Assembly (NCBI GenBank): GCA_905142475.1
Contig: LR990730.1
Coordinates: forward strand, 4,278,001 to 4,342,000
Origin: Xanthomonas hydrangeae
GTDB taxonomy: Bacteria; Pseudomonadota; Gammaproteobacteria; Xanthomonadales; Xanthomonadaceae
Direction: 5' to 3'
DNA: 64,000 nucleotides
This document shows positions 28,888 through 38,737 of this stretch, piece after piece; position 1 is the first letter of the stretch, and each line of letters opens with the position of its first letter. Below the pieces are notes generated by a model. The model worked only from the letters and a program-made list of their open reading frames with translations. It did no database searches and was not told the origin of the DNA. The position numbers and the translations under genes were made by a program.

Positions 28888-31537
28888 CGGGGCGAGGTGG
28901 CGCGGCGGGAACGAGCAACGGCAGCGTAATGCGGATCGTGGTGCCGTGACCATCTGCGCCGGCCAGCGCCTCCACGCTGCCGCCATGCGCGCCGATCATG
29001 CCCTGGCAGATGGTCAGGCCCAGCCCGGTACCGTGGCGGCCGCGGTCGCCACGCTCCACGCTGTAGAACATGTCGAAAATGCGCGCGCGCTCGTCCTCGG
29101 GAATGCCGGGGCCCTGGTCGCCGATATCGATCTGCAGGGCGCCGGCCTGCAGCCGCGCCTGCACGGTCACCGCCACGCCCGCTGGCGAAAATTTCGCGGC
29201 ATTCTCCAGCACGTTGAAGATGGCCTGCTCCACCAGTGCCGGGTGCACCCAGATCGCCGGCAGGTCGGCGGCCAGATCCAGTTGCAGGCGCACCGCCGGC
29301 TGGTAGCGCTGCAGCCGACGCGTGGCCGAGCCGATCAACTCGTCCACGCCGATCCAGTCGCGATTCAAGGTCAGCCCGGTGTGGCCGAGCCGGGTCATGT
29401 CGAGCAGGTTCTGGATGTAGCGGTCCAGCCGCTCGCCTTCGAGCTGGATGGTGTCGAGCAGGCTGTGGCGGTCCTGCGCGTCCATCGCATCGCCGTAGCT
29501 GGCCAGGCTGCTGGCCGAGCCGATCATCGAGGCCAGCGGCGAGCGCAGGTCATGCGAAACGGACGACAGCAATGCCGAGCGCAGGCGTTCGGTTTCGCCA
29601 CTGACGCGCGCGCCTTCTAGATCGGCGACCAGGCGCGTGCGCAGCGCTGCCTGGCCGATGTCTTCCACCATCGCCTCGGCCAACCGGCGTTGTTCCAGGC
29701 CGGGCCGCTGCACGCTCTGGCGGAAGCGCAGCGCGGCCACACCCAGGCTGCCGTGTTCGTGCCGCACCGGCAGGCACCACCACTGCGCGCCGGCCAGCGT
29801 ATCGGTGAAGCGGCCGGCCGGCTGACCGTGGCGCTGGGTCCACTCCGCCGCGCTGCGATCGAGCGTGCCGAAGCTGGCCGGTGCATCGCTTTCGCGCTGC
29901 TCCAGACGCAGCCACGCCTCTGCATCGAGTGCCGTCGCCAGCGCGCGACGGCCGGCTTCCAGCACCTGGCCCAGATCGGCGGCGGTGCTGAGTTCGCGGG
30001 CCAGCGTCTGCAGTGCATTGGCGTGCGTATTGGCGGCGCGCAAGGCCAGCACCTGGCTGCGCAACCGCGAAGCCAGGCGACCGGCAACCAGGGCGGCGAT
30101 CAAAAACAGGCACACCGTCACCACGCCCTGGCGCGCGCTGATATGCAGGGTGAAACGCGGTTCGATGAAGAAGAAGTTGTAGGCGACAAAACTCAGCAAA
30201 GCCGCGATCACCGCGGCGGCCATGCGCGTGCGCGAGGCCACCAGCACCACCGCGACGATAAACACCATCGACAGGTCGTCGATATCGGTCCAGCGCTGGA
30301 TCACCCACGCCACCGCAACGGCGGCAGCGGCGGCGATTGCCGCAAACGCCAGGTCGTAACGCTGCAGCCACTGACGCGGATTGCGCCAACGCTGGCGTGC
30401 GCGTGCACGCGCATCGGCCGAGCTGACGATGACCAGTTCGTAATGCGCGCCACGCTGCAGCAATTGCTGGGTCAGCGTGCGGTTGAACATGCGTGCCAGC
30501 GGGCGTTCGCGTGTGCGTCCCAGCACCAGCGTGGACACTCCATTTTGCGCGGCGAAATCCAGCAAGGCCTCGGCGACGTTGGCGCCATGCAGCAGCGCGG
30601 TATCGCCACCCAACCGGCGTGTCAGTGCGAACGCGCGGTCGATTTCCAGCTGCCAGGCGGCATCGGCCACGGTGCGCGTCTGCACGGTGACCACCGTCCA
30701 CGGCGCATCGCGTCGTTCGGACAACCGCCGCGCCACCCGCACCAGATAATCCGAGCCGCCACGCCCGTCGATGGCCACCACCACGCGGCGACGCAAGGCG
30801 GCGGTGCCCGGCAGGCCGCGCGCGGCCTGGGTGTCGCGCAGATCGCTGTCGACACGGTCGGCGGCAGTCTGCATCGCCAGCTCGCGCAAGGCGGTGAGGT
30901 TGGATGGCGAAAAAAACGCCTGCAAGGCCTGTGTCGCCTGCTCGGGCAGATATACCTTGCCCTGCTGCAGGCGCTCGATCAGTTCGCGCGGCGGCAGATC
31001 CACCAGCACGATGTCGCGCAGGCGGTCGAACACCGCATCGGGCACGGTCTCGGACACGCGCACGCCGGTGATGCGCAGCACGATGTCGTTGAGACTTTCC
31101 AGGTGCTGGATGTTGACCGTGGTGTAGACATCGATGCCGGCATCGAGCAGTTCCACGATGTCCTGCCAGCGCCGCTCATGCCGGCTGCCTGGCACATTGC
31201 GATGGGCCAGTTCGTCGATCAGGGCAAGCTTTGGCTTGCGCGCCAGCAGCGCGTCCAGATCGAATTCCTCCAGCACCCGGCCCTGGTAACTCACGCGAGC
31301 GCGCGGTAGCAGCGGCAGGCCCTCCAGCAGCGCAGCAGTTTCGCTGCGACCGTGGGTTTCGATCACGCCTGCCACCACGTCCATGCCCTGCCGCAAGCGC
31401 TCGCGTGCGCGCGACAGCATGGCGTAGGTCTTGCCCACGCCGGGCGCCGCGCCCAGAAACACCGTCAGGCGCCCACCATGTTCGCGCTGTAGTTCGCCGA
31501 TCAGTGCGTTGGCTTGTTGGGTACGGGCGTCGGGCAT
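28877..31537 (-). CDS. kdpD: Sensor histidine kinase KdpD
   Basis: Inner-membrane kinase sensing K+ limitation. The 886-residue product contains the N-terminal KdpD domain with Walker A GAAPGVGKT at 29-37 and a Walker B-like block (LALIDELAHRNVPGS). A universal-stress-protein domain at about 245-370 follows (VVVAIDGRGGSDYLVRVARR, VSTLVLGRTRERPLARMF), then four membrane helices (about 395-490), a GAF-like linker, HisKA with SSVSHDLRSPLASMIGSASS, and the HATPase_c domain (NVLENAAKFSP, DQGPGIPEDE, GTGLGLTICQGM). All kinase motifs are intact. It overlaps kdpE by 11 bases. Confidence 0.96.
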   Translation of the reverse strand: MPDARTQQANALIGELQREHGGRLTVFLGAAPGVGKTYAMLSRARERLRQGMDVVAGVIETHGRSETAALLEGLPLLPRARVSYQGRVLEEFDLDALLARKPKLALIDELAHRNVPGSRHERRWQDIVELLDAGIDVYTTVNIQHLESLNDIVLRITGVRVSETVPDAVFDRLRDIVLVDLPPRELIERLQQGKVYLPEQATQALQAFFSPSNLTALRELAMQTAADRVDSDLRDTQAARGLPGTAALRRRVVVAIDGRGGSDYLVRVARRLSERRDAPWTVVTVQTRTVADAAWQLEIDRAFALTRRLGGDTALLHGANVAEALLDFAAQNGVSTLVLGRTRERPLARMFNRTLTQQLLQRGAHYELVIVSSADARARARQRWRNPRQWLQRYDLAFAAIAAAAAVAVAWVIQRWTDIDDLSMVFIVAVVLVASRTRMAAAVIAALLSFVAYNFFFIEPRFTLHISARQGVVTVCLFLIAALVAGRLASRLRSQVLALRAANTHANALQTLARELSTAADLGQVLEAGRRALATALDAEAWLRLEQRESDAPASFGTLDRSAAEWTQRHGQPAGRFTDTLAGAQWWCLPVRHEHGSLGVAALRFRQSVQRPGLEQRRLAEAMVEDIGQAALRTRLVADLEGARVSGETERLRSALLSSVSHDLRSPLASMIGSASSLASYGDAMDAQDRHSLLDTIQLEGERLDRYIQNLLDMTRLGHTGLTLNRDWIGVDELIGSATRRLQRYQPAVRLQLDLAADLPAIWVHPALVEQAIFNVLENAAKFSPAGVAVTVQARLQAGALQIDIGDQGPGIPEDERARIFDMFYSVERGDRGRHGTGLGLTICQGMIGAHGGSVEALAGADGHGTTIRITLPLLVPAAPPRPDAD

Positions 31538-31542
31538 TGGGG

Positions 31543-31647
31543 CCGGGATTGGAGAGTCGGGATTGGGGATTCGTGGAGCCTAACGCGACCTGATAGCTCT
31601 AGCGCTGTTGCTTTGACCCATTCTCGATTTCCGACTTACGATTCCCA
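31543..31647. repeat. Heptamer-bracketed element between kdpD and kdpC
   Basis: GGGATTGGAGAGTCGGGATT-type units (31544-31571) face inverted TTCTCGATTTCC and ACGATTCCC units (31620-31646), with core AGCGCTGTTGCTTTGACCCA resembling other copies. It fills the gap upstream of kdpD and extends into the kdpC 3' coding end. Confidence 0.7.
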
Positions 31648-32252
31648 GCCGCATCAAGCGCCAGATTCAGCGCCAGAACATTCACTCGCGGCTGCCCAAG
31701 CAGACCGAACTGCGGGTGTTCGGTGGCGGCCTGCACCAGGGCGGCGACGCGCTGTTCCGGCCAGCCGCGTGCGTTGGCAACGCGGCGCAGTTGCACCTGC
31801 ACGGCCGCCGGACTCAGGTGCGGGTCCAGGCCGCTGCCGGATTGGGTGAGCAACTCGCTCGGCACAGCCGCTGCTGCGATGCCGTCGCGTGCAGCAACTT
31901 CTGCACGCGTTGCCGCGATGCGCGCCTGCAGGTCGGGATTGGAACGCGCCTGGTTGCTGCCGGCCGCCGCAGTCGGGTCGTACTTGGCAGCCGAAGGACG
32001 TGGCTGGAAATAACGCGCATCGGCGAACGGCTGGGCGACCAGCGCCGAGCCGACGACGCGCGCGTCCACACGCAGCAACGAGCCGTGCGCCTGCACAGGA
32101 AACAATGCGCCAGTGATGCCGGTGGCGATCAGCGAATAGCTCAAGCCCAGACCGAGCAGGATGAACAACGCGAGCATCACCGAGCCGCGCAAGACGCCGT
32201 CGTCGCGCAACGGCAGTGACGTGGATAGGTTGGTGTTTGAAGAAATCGTCAT
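31599..32252 (-). CDS. kdpC: K+-transporting ATPase subunit KdpC
   Basis: Small single-span subunit that stabilises nucleotide binding and assembly of the KdpFABC pump. The 217-residue product has one membrane helix (SVMLALFILLGLGLSYSLIA, about 24-43) and the periplasmic domain with SALVAQPFADARYFQPRPSA, SGSGLDPHLSPAAVQVQ and the C-terminal VNVLALNLALD. The last 15-17 residues (from about AAGNRKSEIENG) are encoded by a heptamer-bracketed repeat. It follows kdpB by three bases. Confidence 0.95.
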   Translation of the reverse strand: MTISSNTNLSTSLPLRDDGVLRGSVMLALFILLGLGLSYSLIATGITGALFPVQAHGSLLRVDARVVGSALVAQPFADARYFQPRPSAAKYDPTAAAGSNQARSNPDLQARIAATRAEVAARDGIAAAAVPSELLTQSGSGLDPHLSPAAVQVQLRRVANARGWPEQRVAALVQAATEHPQFGLLGQPRVNVLALNLALDAAGNRKSEIENGSKQQR

Positions 32253-32255
32253 GAC

Positions 32256-34304
32256 TCAGTTTCCTACAGCGGCGACAAGCGCCAGGTCGATCAACTTGAT
32301 GGCGGCAAACGGCAGCAACACGCCGCCCACGCCGTAGATCAGCATGTTCCGGCGCAACAAGGCCGTGGCGCTGGAGGGACGAAAGCGCACGCCGCGCAAG
32401 GCCAGCGGGATCAATGCCGGGATGATCAGCGCATTGAAGATCAACGCCGCCAGCACCGCATGCCGCGGGCTGGACAACTGCATCACGTTGAGCGCCGCCA
32501 TCGAGGGAATCGCCGCAGCAAACAGGGCCGGCAGGATCGCGAAATACTTGGAGACGTCATTGGCCAACGAGAAGGTGGTCAGCGCACCGCGCGTGATCAA
32601 CTGCTGCTTGCCCACTTCGACCACCGCCAGCAATTTGGCCGGATCCGAATCCAGATCGACCATGTTGCCGGCCTCCTTGGCCGCCTGCGTGCCCGAGTTC
32701 ATCGCCAGGCCCACATCGGCCTGGGCAAGCGCTGGTGCATCGTTGGTGCCGTCGCCGACCATTGCCACCAGCCGTCCGCCGGCTTGTTCGGCCCGGATGC
32801 GCGCCAGCTTGTCTTCCGGGCGCGCCTGGGCGATGTAATCGTCCACGCCGGCCTCGGCGGCAATCGCAGCGGCAGTGAGCGGGTTGTCGCCGGTGATCAT
32901 CACCGTCTTGATGCCCATCGCACGCAGCTGCGCGAACTTTTCCTTGATGCCTTGCTTGACCACGTCGCTCAGCTCGACCACACCCAACACATGCCGGCCT
33001 TCGGCCACCACCAGCGGCGTGGCACCGCCGCGTGCCACTTCCTCGATGCGCCCGTTCAATTCCGGCGACACCGTGACGCCCATTGCCTGCACATAGGCCA
33101 CGATCGAATCGCCAGCGCCCTTGCGGATGCTGCGCCCAGCGATATCGACGCCGGACATGCGCGTTTGCGCAGTGAAGGCGATGAAGTGCGCACCATCCGG
33201 CTCCACTGCCACCGCACCCTGCTGGCGCGCCAGCTTGACAATGGACTTGCCTTCCGGGGTTGGGTCCGCCAACGATGCCAGCATCGCCGCATCGCGCAGT
33301 TGCGCACGGTCGATGCCGGCCAGCGGATGAAACGCAGTGGCCTGACGATCGCCGTAGGTGATGGTGCCGGTCTTGTCGAGCAGCAACACGTCCACGTCGC
33401 CGGCCACCTCCACGGCCTTGCCGGATTTGGCCAGCACATTGGCCGACAGCGCGCGGTTCATGCCGGCGATGCCGATCGCCGGCAGCAGCCCGCCGATGGT
33501 GGTCGGAATCAGGCACACCAGCAGCGCGATCAGCAGCAGCGGATCCAGCGTGACGCCGACGAACCCGGCAATCGCCGGTAAGGACGCCACCACGATCAGG
33601 AAGGTCAGCGTCATCGCCGCCAGCAGCAAGGTGAGCGCGATTTCGTTCGGCGTCTTCTGCCGGTTGGCACCTTCCACCAGGGCAATCATGCGATCCAGAA
33701 AGCTGTGCCCCGGCTCGGCGGTGACCTTGAACACGATCTCGTCGGAGAGCACCCGCGTACCGCCGATCACGCCACTGCGATCGGTGCCGGCCTCGCGCAG
33801 CACCGGTGCCGACTCGCCGGTCACCGCCGCTTCGTTGATCGTTGCAACGCCGCGCACGATTTCGCCATCGGCCGGGACGAATTCGCCCTCGGACACCATC
33901 ACGTAGTCGCCCGGTCGCAGCTCGGCCGCCGGCACACGCGTCTCGCGGCCACCGAGCGCGGTTTCCACGCGACGTGCGACCAGATCCTTGCGTGCACGGC
34001 GCAGCGATGCGGCCTGCCCACGCCCGCGCGCTTCGGCGATGGCCTCGGCGAAGTTGCCGAACAGCACGGTCACGAACAGGATCGCCGTCACCGCCCAGCC
34101 GAACCCGGCATTGCCATGCCCGCTGGCGGTGATCACCGCCGCCAGCACGGTGCCGCCCATCACCACCGCCATCACCGGGCTGCGCAGCAGATGCCGCGGC
34201 GCCAATTTGAGGAAGGCGGCACGCATCGCCGCCATCAGCACGGCAGCATCGAACAACGCTGCGTCACCGCGCTCGCGTTTTTCAGTCGTATCGATCGTAG
34301 ACAT
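32256..34304 (-). CDS. kdpB: K+-transporting P-type ATPase subunit KdpB
   Basis: Catalytic P1A-type ATPase subunit of the high-affinity K+ pump. The 682-residue product has the actuator loop TGES ([12 protein letters not shown]), the phosphorylation motif DKTGT ([16 protein letters not shown]) with the transient phospho-Asp, the hinge [18 protein letters not shown], and at least six membrane helices. E. coli KdpB has 682 residues, so the length is standard. It is three bases upstream of kdpC and 11 bases downstream of kdpA. Confidence 0.97.
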   Translation of the reverse strand: MSTIDTTEKRERGDAALFDAAVLMAAMRAAFLKLAPRHLLRSPVMAVVMGGTVLAAVITASGHGNAGFGWAVTAILFVTVLFGNFAEAIAEARGRGQAASLRRARKDLVARRVETALGGRETRVPAAELRPGDYVMVSEGEFVPADGEIVRGVATINEAAVTGESAPVLREAGTDRSGVIGGTRVLSDEIVFKVTAEPGHSFLDRMIALVEGANRQKTPNEIALTLLLAAMTLTFLIVVASLPAIAGFVGVTLDPLLLIALLVCLIPTTIGGLLPAIGIAGMNRALSANVLAKSGKAVEVAGDVDVLLLDKTGTITYGDRQATAFHPLAGIDRAQLRDAAMLASLADPTPEGKSIVKLARQQGAVAVEPDGAHFIAFTAQTRMSGVDIAGRSIRKGAGDSIVAYVQAMGVTVSPELNGRIEEVARGGATPLVVAEGRHVLGVVELSDVVKQGIKEKFAQLRAMGIKTVMITGDNPLTAAAIAAEAGVDDYIAQARPEDKLARIRAEQAGGRLVAMVGDGTNDAPALAQADVGLAMNSGTQAAKEAGNMVDLDSDPAKLLAVVEVGKQQLITRGALTTFSLANDVSKYFAILPALFAAAIPSMAALNVMQLSSPRHAVLAALIFNALIIPALIPLALRGVRFRPSSATALLRRNMLIYGVGGVLLPFAAIKLIDLALVAAVGN

Positions 34305-34315
34305 TGCTCAAACTC

Positions 34316-36130
34316 TCAGGACGCCGCCAGGGCGAGGTGTTCAGCGATAGGACCCAGCACCAGTGCCGGCATGAACTGCAGCACGGTGAGCACCAGCACG
34401 ATCGCCATCAGGGTCAGCGCAAAGGTGGGGGTTTCGACCTGCAGGCTGCCGGCCGACTCCGGCGCACGCCGCTTCACCGCCATGCGTGCGGCCACCATCA
34501 ACGGCAGGATCAACGCCGGATACCGGCCCAGGACCAGCACCACCGAGCAGCTCAGGTTCCACCAATACGTCGCATCGCCCAGGCCCTCGAAACCCGACCC
34601 GTTGTTGGCGAAGGCCGAGGTGTACTCGTAGAACACCTGGCTGATGCCATGGAAACCGGGATTGGAATTTGCGGTGAAAGACGGCACTGCCAGCGCCACT
34701 GCGGTGAAGCCCAGCACCACCAGCGGCTGTAACAGAATCAAGAGCGCAAGCAATTGCACTTCGCGCGATTCGATCTTGCGGCCGAACAACTCCGGCGTGC
34801 GTCCGGTCATCAACCCGGCCAGAAATACGCTCAACAGCAGATACACCACGAACTGCTGCAAACCACAGCCGATACCGCCCCAGATCGCATTGATCAGCAT
34901 GTTCACCAGCGTGACCAGGCCACTCAATGGCGCCAGCGAGTCGTGCATCGCATTGACCGAGCCGTTGGAGGTCTGTGTGGTCAACGCCGCCCACAACGCC
35001 GAGGCATCCGCGCCGATGCGCACCTCCTTGCCTTCCATCAAGGCAGGCGAGCTCGTGCTGGGCGAATGCGCTTCGGACCACAGCAACAGCGCGGTGGATG
35101 CGGCCGACATCGTCAACATGGTGCCGAACACCAAGGCGGTGAGACGTTTGCGCCCGGTCAGATAGCCGACCATGAACACCACGCTCATCGGCAACAACAC
35201 GATCGCCAACGTTTCCAGAAAATTGCTCAACGGCGTAGGGTCTTCCAGCGCCACCGAACTGTTGGGGCCGTACCAGCCACCGCCGTTGGTGCCGAGCTGC
35301 TTGACCGCGACCATCGCGGCAACCGGGCCCACCGGAATGGTCTGCTTGGGCATGCTCGCACTGCTATCCAACGGTGTCGCAGTTGCCGCGCCCTGCAGCG
35401 TGGACGGCACACCTTGCCAGCCGAGCAGTACGCTCCACAGCAGGCACAGCGGCAACAAGACGCGCACGCTGGCGCGGATCACATCGGCCCAGTAGTTGCC
35501 AACGTCTGCTTCGGGCAGGGCTTCCAATCCAGAACTCGACTGCTGCCGTCCCTGGCGCGACATGACGATCTCCGGATCGTCCGGCCCGGCCATCCGTGGC
35601 GAAGTACTCGCCGGCGCGTTCGATGCCAGCGAGGCATTGGACACGCTTGCGACAGCTCGCCCGCCGAACAAGGCACGCAAGGTCGCCACTGCCAACGCCA
35701 GGCCCATCATCGGCGTCACCACCTGCAGGCCGACGATGCCGGTCATCTGCGCCAGATACGACAGCTGCGCCTGGCCCGAGTAGTGCTGCTGATTGGTGTT
35801 GGTGACGAACGACACCATGGTGTGCAGCGCGGTATCCCAGCGCATGTTGGGGATAGCGTCGGGGTTGAACGGCAGCCACGCCTGGGTCATGAACACCGCC
35901 CAGGTCAGCAGACCGACAACCAGGTTGCTGAGCAAGAACGCCACGGCATAGCCGCGCCAGGACATGCCCTGCTGCGGACGGGTACCGAGCAACGCATACA
36001 ACGGCCGTTCGATCCAGCCGAACAGCGCATCGCCACGCATCGGGGCACCACGCATCACCGCCGCCAGATAGCGACCCAGGGGCCACGCCAGCACGATGGC
36101 CAGCGCATAGACAAGGAAGGTTTCAATCAT
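34316..36130 (-). CDS. kdpA: K+-transporting ATPase subunit KdpA (K+ channel-like)
   Basis: Membrane subunit that forms the selective K+ entry path. The 604-residue product carries the four pore loops: VTNTNQQHYSG, TNGGGWYGPNSS, the loop around WGGIGCGLQQF, and NNGSGFEGLGDA. It is about 45 residues longer than E. coli KdpA (557) because of a hydrophilic Ser/Ala/Arg/Gln-rich insertion near residues 157-205, just before NYWADVIRASVRVLLPL. It starts 15 bases after kdpF. The insertion is in frame and may be a cytoplasmic loop. Confidence 0.95.
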   Translation of the reverse strand: MIETFLVYALAIVLAWPLGRYLAAVMRGAPMRGDALFGWIERPLYALLGTRPQQGMSWRGYAVAFLLSNLVVGLLTWAVFMTQAWLPFNPDAIPNMRWDTALHTMVSFVTNTNQQHYSGQAQLSYLAQMTGIVGLQVVTPMMGLALAVATLRALFGGRAVASVSNASLASNAPASTSPRMAGPDDPEIVMSRQGRQQSSSGLEALPEADVGNYWADVIRASVRVLLPLCLLWSVLLGWQGVPSTLQGAATATPLDSSASMPKQTIPVGPVAAMVAVKQLGTNGGGWYGPNSSVALEDPTPLSNFLETLAIVLLPMSVVFMVGYLTGRKRLTALVFGTMLTMSAASTALLLWSEAHSPSTSSPALMEGKEVRIGADASALWAALTTQTSNGSVNAMHDSLAPLSGLVTLVNMLINAIWGGIGCGLQQFVVYLLLSVFLAGLMTGRTPELFGRKIESREVQLLALLILLQPLVVLGFTAVALAVPSFTANSNPGFHGISQVFYEYTSAFANNGSGFEGLGDATYWWNLSCSVVLVLGRYPALILPLMVAARMAVKRRAPESAGSLQVETPTFALTLMAIVLVLTVLQFMPALVLGPIAEHLALAAS

Positions 36131-36145
36131 CGGAACGCACTCGCA

Positions 36146-36238
36146 TCAGAAGTCTTCGGGCCGCAGCACCACGTACAACAGGTACGCGGCGGCAACGAGC
36201 ACGGCCACGCCGCACAACAGGGACAACCAGGCAGGCAT
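36146..36238 (-). CDS. kdpF: K+-transporting ATPase small subunit KdpF
   Basis: 30-residue single-helix peptide that stabilises the KdpABC complex. It reads MPAWLSLLCG, then VAVLVAAAYLLYVVLRPEDF, with the helix ending in the conserved LYVVLRPE-F pattern. It lies 15 bases upstream of kdpA, with GGAGAG about 10 bases before its ATG, so it is the first gene of the kdp operon. Small size makes it easy to miss. Identification rests on position, single helix and the C-terminal motif. Confidence 0.9.
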   Translation of the reverse strand: MPAWLSLLCGVAVLVAAAYLLYVVLRPEDF

Positions 36239-36468
36239 GTCGGCTACTCTCCGAAACGCGCGCAACGCGGCGCGATGGATGCGATGTGCGACGGCGCATG
36301 CAGCGTGTGCATGCCAACAAGGCAAAACGCTGCCGCACCGTGCGCGCAGCGCCGATGGAGCAGACAGGTCAAGGGATGCATCGGGATCGTCCAGGGCGGA
36401 ACCGCTCCGCCAACCTGCGCAGTGTCTTCCCGGCCTGCGTAAAGTCGCTATGGACTAGTCATGGCGGC

Positions 36469-36487
36469 GGCGTAAATTCCGCATAAA
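36469..36487 (-). promoter_or_regulatory. Candidate KdpE-binding site upstream of kdpF
   Basis: On the minus strand TTTATGCGGAATTTACGCC resembles the E. coli KdpE operator as I recall it (TTTATACTTTTTTTACACC), matching both outer TTTA blocks and the final C-C. It lies about 230 bases upstream of kdpF. No clear -35/-10 was found between the two. Confidence 0.4.
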
Positions 36488-36651
36488 TGCTGCGTGGCGA
36501 TGGCATTTAATAACGCATCCACACTTTTCATTCTTCTCAAGACAGCTACGGACACTGCCTTATCCACACTTTCCAAGCTCAGCTCACCAAGCTCAGCTCA
36601 GGATGACCAGCTTTCGAATCATGGCGTTATGACGTTGTAGCAAAGCCTTGT

Positions 36652-36768
36652 TGGTCGAGGGCGCGGTGCCCTCGCCGCTCGCGGGACACGCCGCAAGTAC
36701 GTCCATGTAGGCTCAGTGGCGGCATCCATGCCGCCACATGGTCCCGCAATCGGCGAGGACACCGCACC
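36652..36768 (+). repeat. Two-tier palindromic element, variant B1
   Basis: Outer arms around GGTGCCCTCGCCG and CGGCGAGGACACC differ from type A, but the inner part (CGGGACACGCCGCAAGTACG ... GGCGGCATCCATGCCGCC ... GGTCCCGC) is shared. It forms an inverted pair with copy A2 130 bases downstream. Confidence 0.8.
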
Positions 36769-36900
36769 AGGACTTTTGTAGGTTGTTTTGTTGAAAGTTT
36801 GCCTGATGCTTGACTTGCTTGGGGTGCTGATCGGTCGAGCCGTTATCCGAACAGCGTATGTTGTGGCTTGCTTGCACCTTGCACACCGACCCTCTCGACT

Positions 36901-37006
36901 GGTCCTTGCCCGCCCACCGTCGCGGGACCTTACGCGGCATGGATGCCGCGTAAGAGCCTACATGGACGTACTTGCGGCGTGTCCTGCGATGGTGGGCGGG
37001 CAAGGG
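36901..37006 (-). repeat. Two-tier palindromic element, copy A2
   Basis: Reverse orientation of A1: arms CCTTGCCCGCCCACC (36903-36917) and GGTGGGCGGGCAAGG (36991-37005), with an inner hairpin CTTACGCGGCAT / ATGCCGCGTAAG and two-base loop. It differs from A1 at a handful of bases. Confidence 0.88.
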
Positions 37007-37156
37007 CCCCGCAGCCAAGCAACAGATCACCCGCTCTCCGCTCTGCAAGCGGATAAAAACGCAGGTGCGAGAGAGTGGGATGAAAACTACTCAACGCAAT
37101 CACCCAATCAGATCCAAAACGGCAAAGACTTACCGCGTTACTGGCCAACGGCAGCC

Positions 37157-38737
37157 TTACCGCAGCGGCACGTTCAATACCGATGGAGTTGCCACCGGCG
37201 AAGTAAATGTCACTGTGCCGCCGCCATCGCTGGCATCGGTATAGCGCACGTCGCGCGTGTCGATGACCAGCACCAACCGCTGCCCGGCCGGAATCTCCGC
37301 CGCGGCCGCCTGTAACGACCAATCCAGCGTTACCGCACGACCAGGTGTGACTCCGCGCAACGAGTACGGCGCGTGTGTGATCAATTGCGCCACGCCCAGC
37401 GCATCCATGCGATACAGATACGCGAACAAACTCACCTTCGACTGACTGGGCACCACGGTCACCCGTAGCGACGGGCTACCCGCCAACCGCCGCACACCGC
37501 TTGATGGCGCGCCAACCCACACTGCAGCGCCAGCACGATTCACTAACGGAATCGAAGTAGTCACCGGCACGCCGATGCCTTGCAACAGACCACTGACCAG
37601 CACCACGCCCGAATCGGCCAATGTCGGCACATCGGTGGCGATGCGCGACTGCCAACCGCTGGCAGTGCCGCCGATCAAACCGCCGGTGGGGCTAAGCAGT
37701 CCTGCCGGTGCGGATAGCCCCAAGCGTGTGCTTCCCTGCTGCACCGACGCCCAGTCTGTGTACTCCAGCCATTGCCCAGCACGCGGCGACAACCGCACCG
37801 GCGCCTCGGCATCCACCCCGTTACGCACTTGCTTGAGATGACGATCGAACCAACGCGTGGTCGCCGTATACACCTCGTTGGGCAGCCCCAACGCGCCCGG
37901 CAGTTCTGCCGTGGCGTGATCGCCCTGGCTGAGCAGCAACTGCTTGGGCCCGCGCAGCTGGTTGAAGAACGCGATGGTCTGGTTGGGCGGAAACAAGCCG
38001 TCGTTGAAAGCATTGCCCAGCAACACCGCCGTGCCACGCGCGTTAAGTGCGGCCACATCGCTTGCCGGGCTACGCGAGGCCGCCTGCGGCAGGAAGCCTT
38101 GCACCGCGCCGTCGTAATCGCCCACCGTAACCCGTGCGCCGATCTGCGCCAGATCCGGCCCGGGTCGTCCGGTCAACGCGCCGGCACCGACCAACAGCCC
38201 CACCCCTTGCTGGCTGACAGTGCGGTTGGAATACAGCGAGGCTTCCAGATCGGCCCAACCACTGAGTGCAGCCACCGCCTTGATGCGCGGGTCGCGCTCG
38301 GCCGCCAACAGACTGATGCCGGCCCCGTACGAGATGCCCGACGCACCGATCGCGTTCGGGTTGGCCGGCGTATGCGCCAACGCCCAGTCGATCACCGCAC
38401 TGACGTCCTCCACCGTGTCCGCACCGGCGATGTCGATCTGCCCGGCCGAATCCCAGAACCCGCGCGAGGTGTAGCTGACGACGACGTAGCCATCGCTGGC
38501 CAGTTGCGTCGCGCGGCCAAGGTACTCCAAGTTCGGCAACGACCAGCTGGCCGGCATCACGATCAGCGGAAACGGCCCGCTGCCTTGCCCTTGCGGCACC
38601 AGTACCAGCGCGCCCATCGGGGCGCCATCCCAGCCGGGGATGCGTTCGTAGGTCTTGCTGAAAGCGCCCGCCACTGCCGACGCCGATGCCACCAGCAACG
38701 CCAGTGCGGCAATGCTCCCGATCCAAGGCTTGTTCAT
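37157..38737 (-). CDS. Secreted CocE/NonD-type (S15-like) alpha/beta hydrolase
   Basis: 526-residue protein with a cleavable signal (about 1-24, MNKPWIGSIAALALLVASAS). The N-terminal alpha/beta-hydrolase domain of the X-Pro dipeptidyl-peptidase S15 type has nucleophile Ser136 in GASGISYGAG, VVVSYTSRGFWDSAG in the oxyanion region and a catalytic-His candidate in LSQGDHATAELPG. A C-terminal jelly-roll S15 domain follows (GVGVPVTTSIPL-like to VTFTSPVATPSVLNV). The start at 38737 follows GGGAGAGAGCAGC; the frame upstream runs into heptamer repeats. Substrate unknown; likely a periplasmic or extracellular esterase or peptidase. Confidence 0.85.
   Translation of the reverse strand: MNKPWIGSIAALALLVASASAVAGAFSKTYERIPGWDGAPMGALVLVPQGQGSGPFPLIVMPASWSLPNLEYLGRATQLASDGYVVVSYTSRGFWDSAGQIDIAGADTVEDVSAVIDWALAHTPANPNAIGASGISYGAGISLLAAERDPRIKAVAALSGWADLEASLYSNRTVSQQGVGLLVGAGALTGRPGPDLAQIGARVTVGDYDGAVQGFLPQAASRSPASDVAALNARGTAVLLGNAFNDGLFPPNQTIAFFNQLRGPKQLLLSQGDHATAELPGALGLPNEVYTATTRWFDRHLKQVRNGVDAEAPVRLSPRAGQWLEYTDWASVQQGSTRLGLSAPAGLLSPTGGLIGGTASGWQSRIATDVPTLADSGVVLVSGLLQGIGVPVTTSIPLVNRAGAAVWVGAPSSGVRRLAGSPSLRVTVVPSQSKVSLFAYLYRMDALGVAQLITHAPYSLRGVTPGRAVTLDWSLQAAAAEIPAGQRLVLVIDTRDVRYTDASDGGGTVTFTSPVATPSVLNVPLR

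Larger units (their letters stand above)
36239..37156. other. 918-base gap between kdpF and the S15-like hydrolase gene
   Basis: Contains the kdp regulatory region (36239-36500, with a candidate KdpE site), then an AT-richer stretch (36481-36600) without a gene. A pair of palindromic elements follows, B1 (36652-36768) and A2 (36901-37006) in inverted orientation. ORFs of 60-175 codons here are translations of the palindromes. The remaining DNA (37020-37156) shows nothing recognisable. Confidence 0.6.

Noticed and set aside
36788..37315. Plus-strand frame of 175 codons in the kdpF-hydrolase gap
   Set aside because: Its sequence is the translation of palindromic element A2 and flanks; similar frames occur at the other copies.
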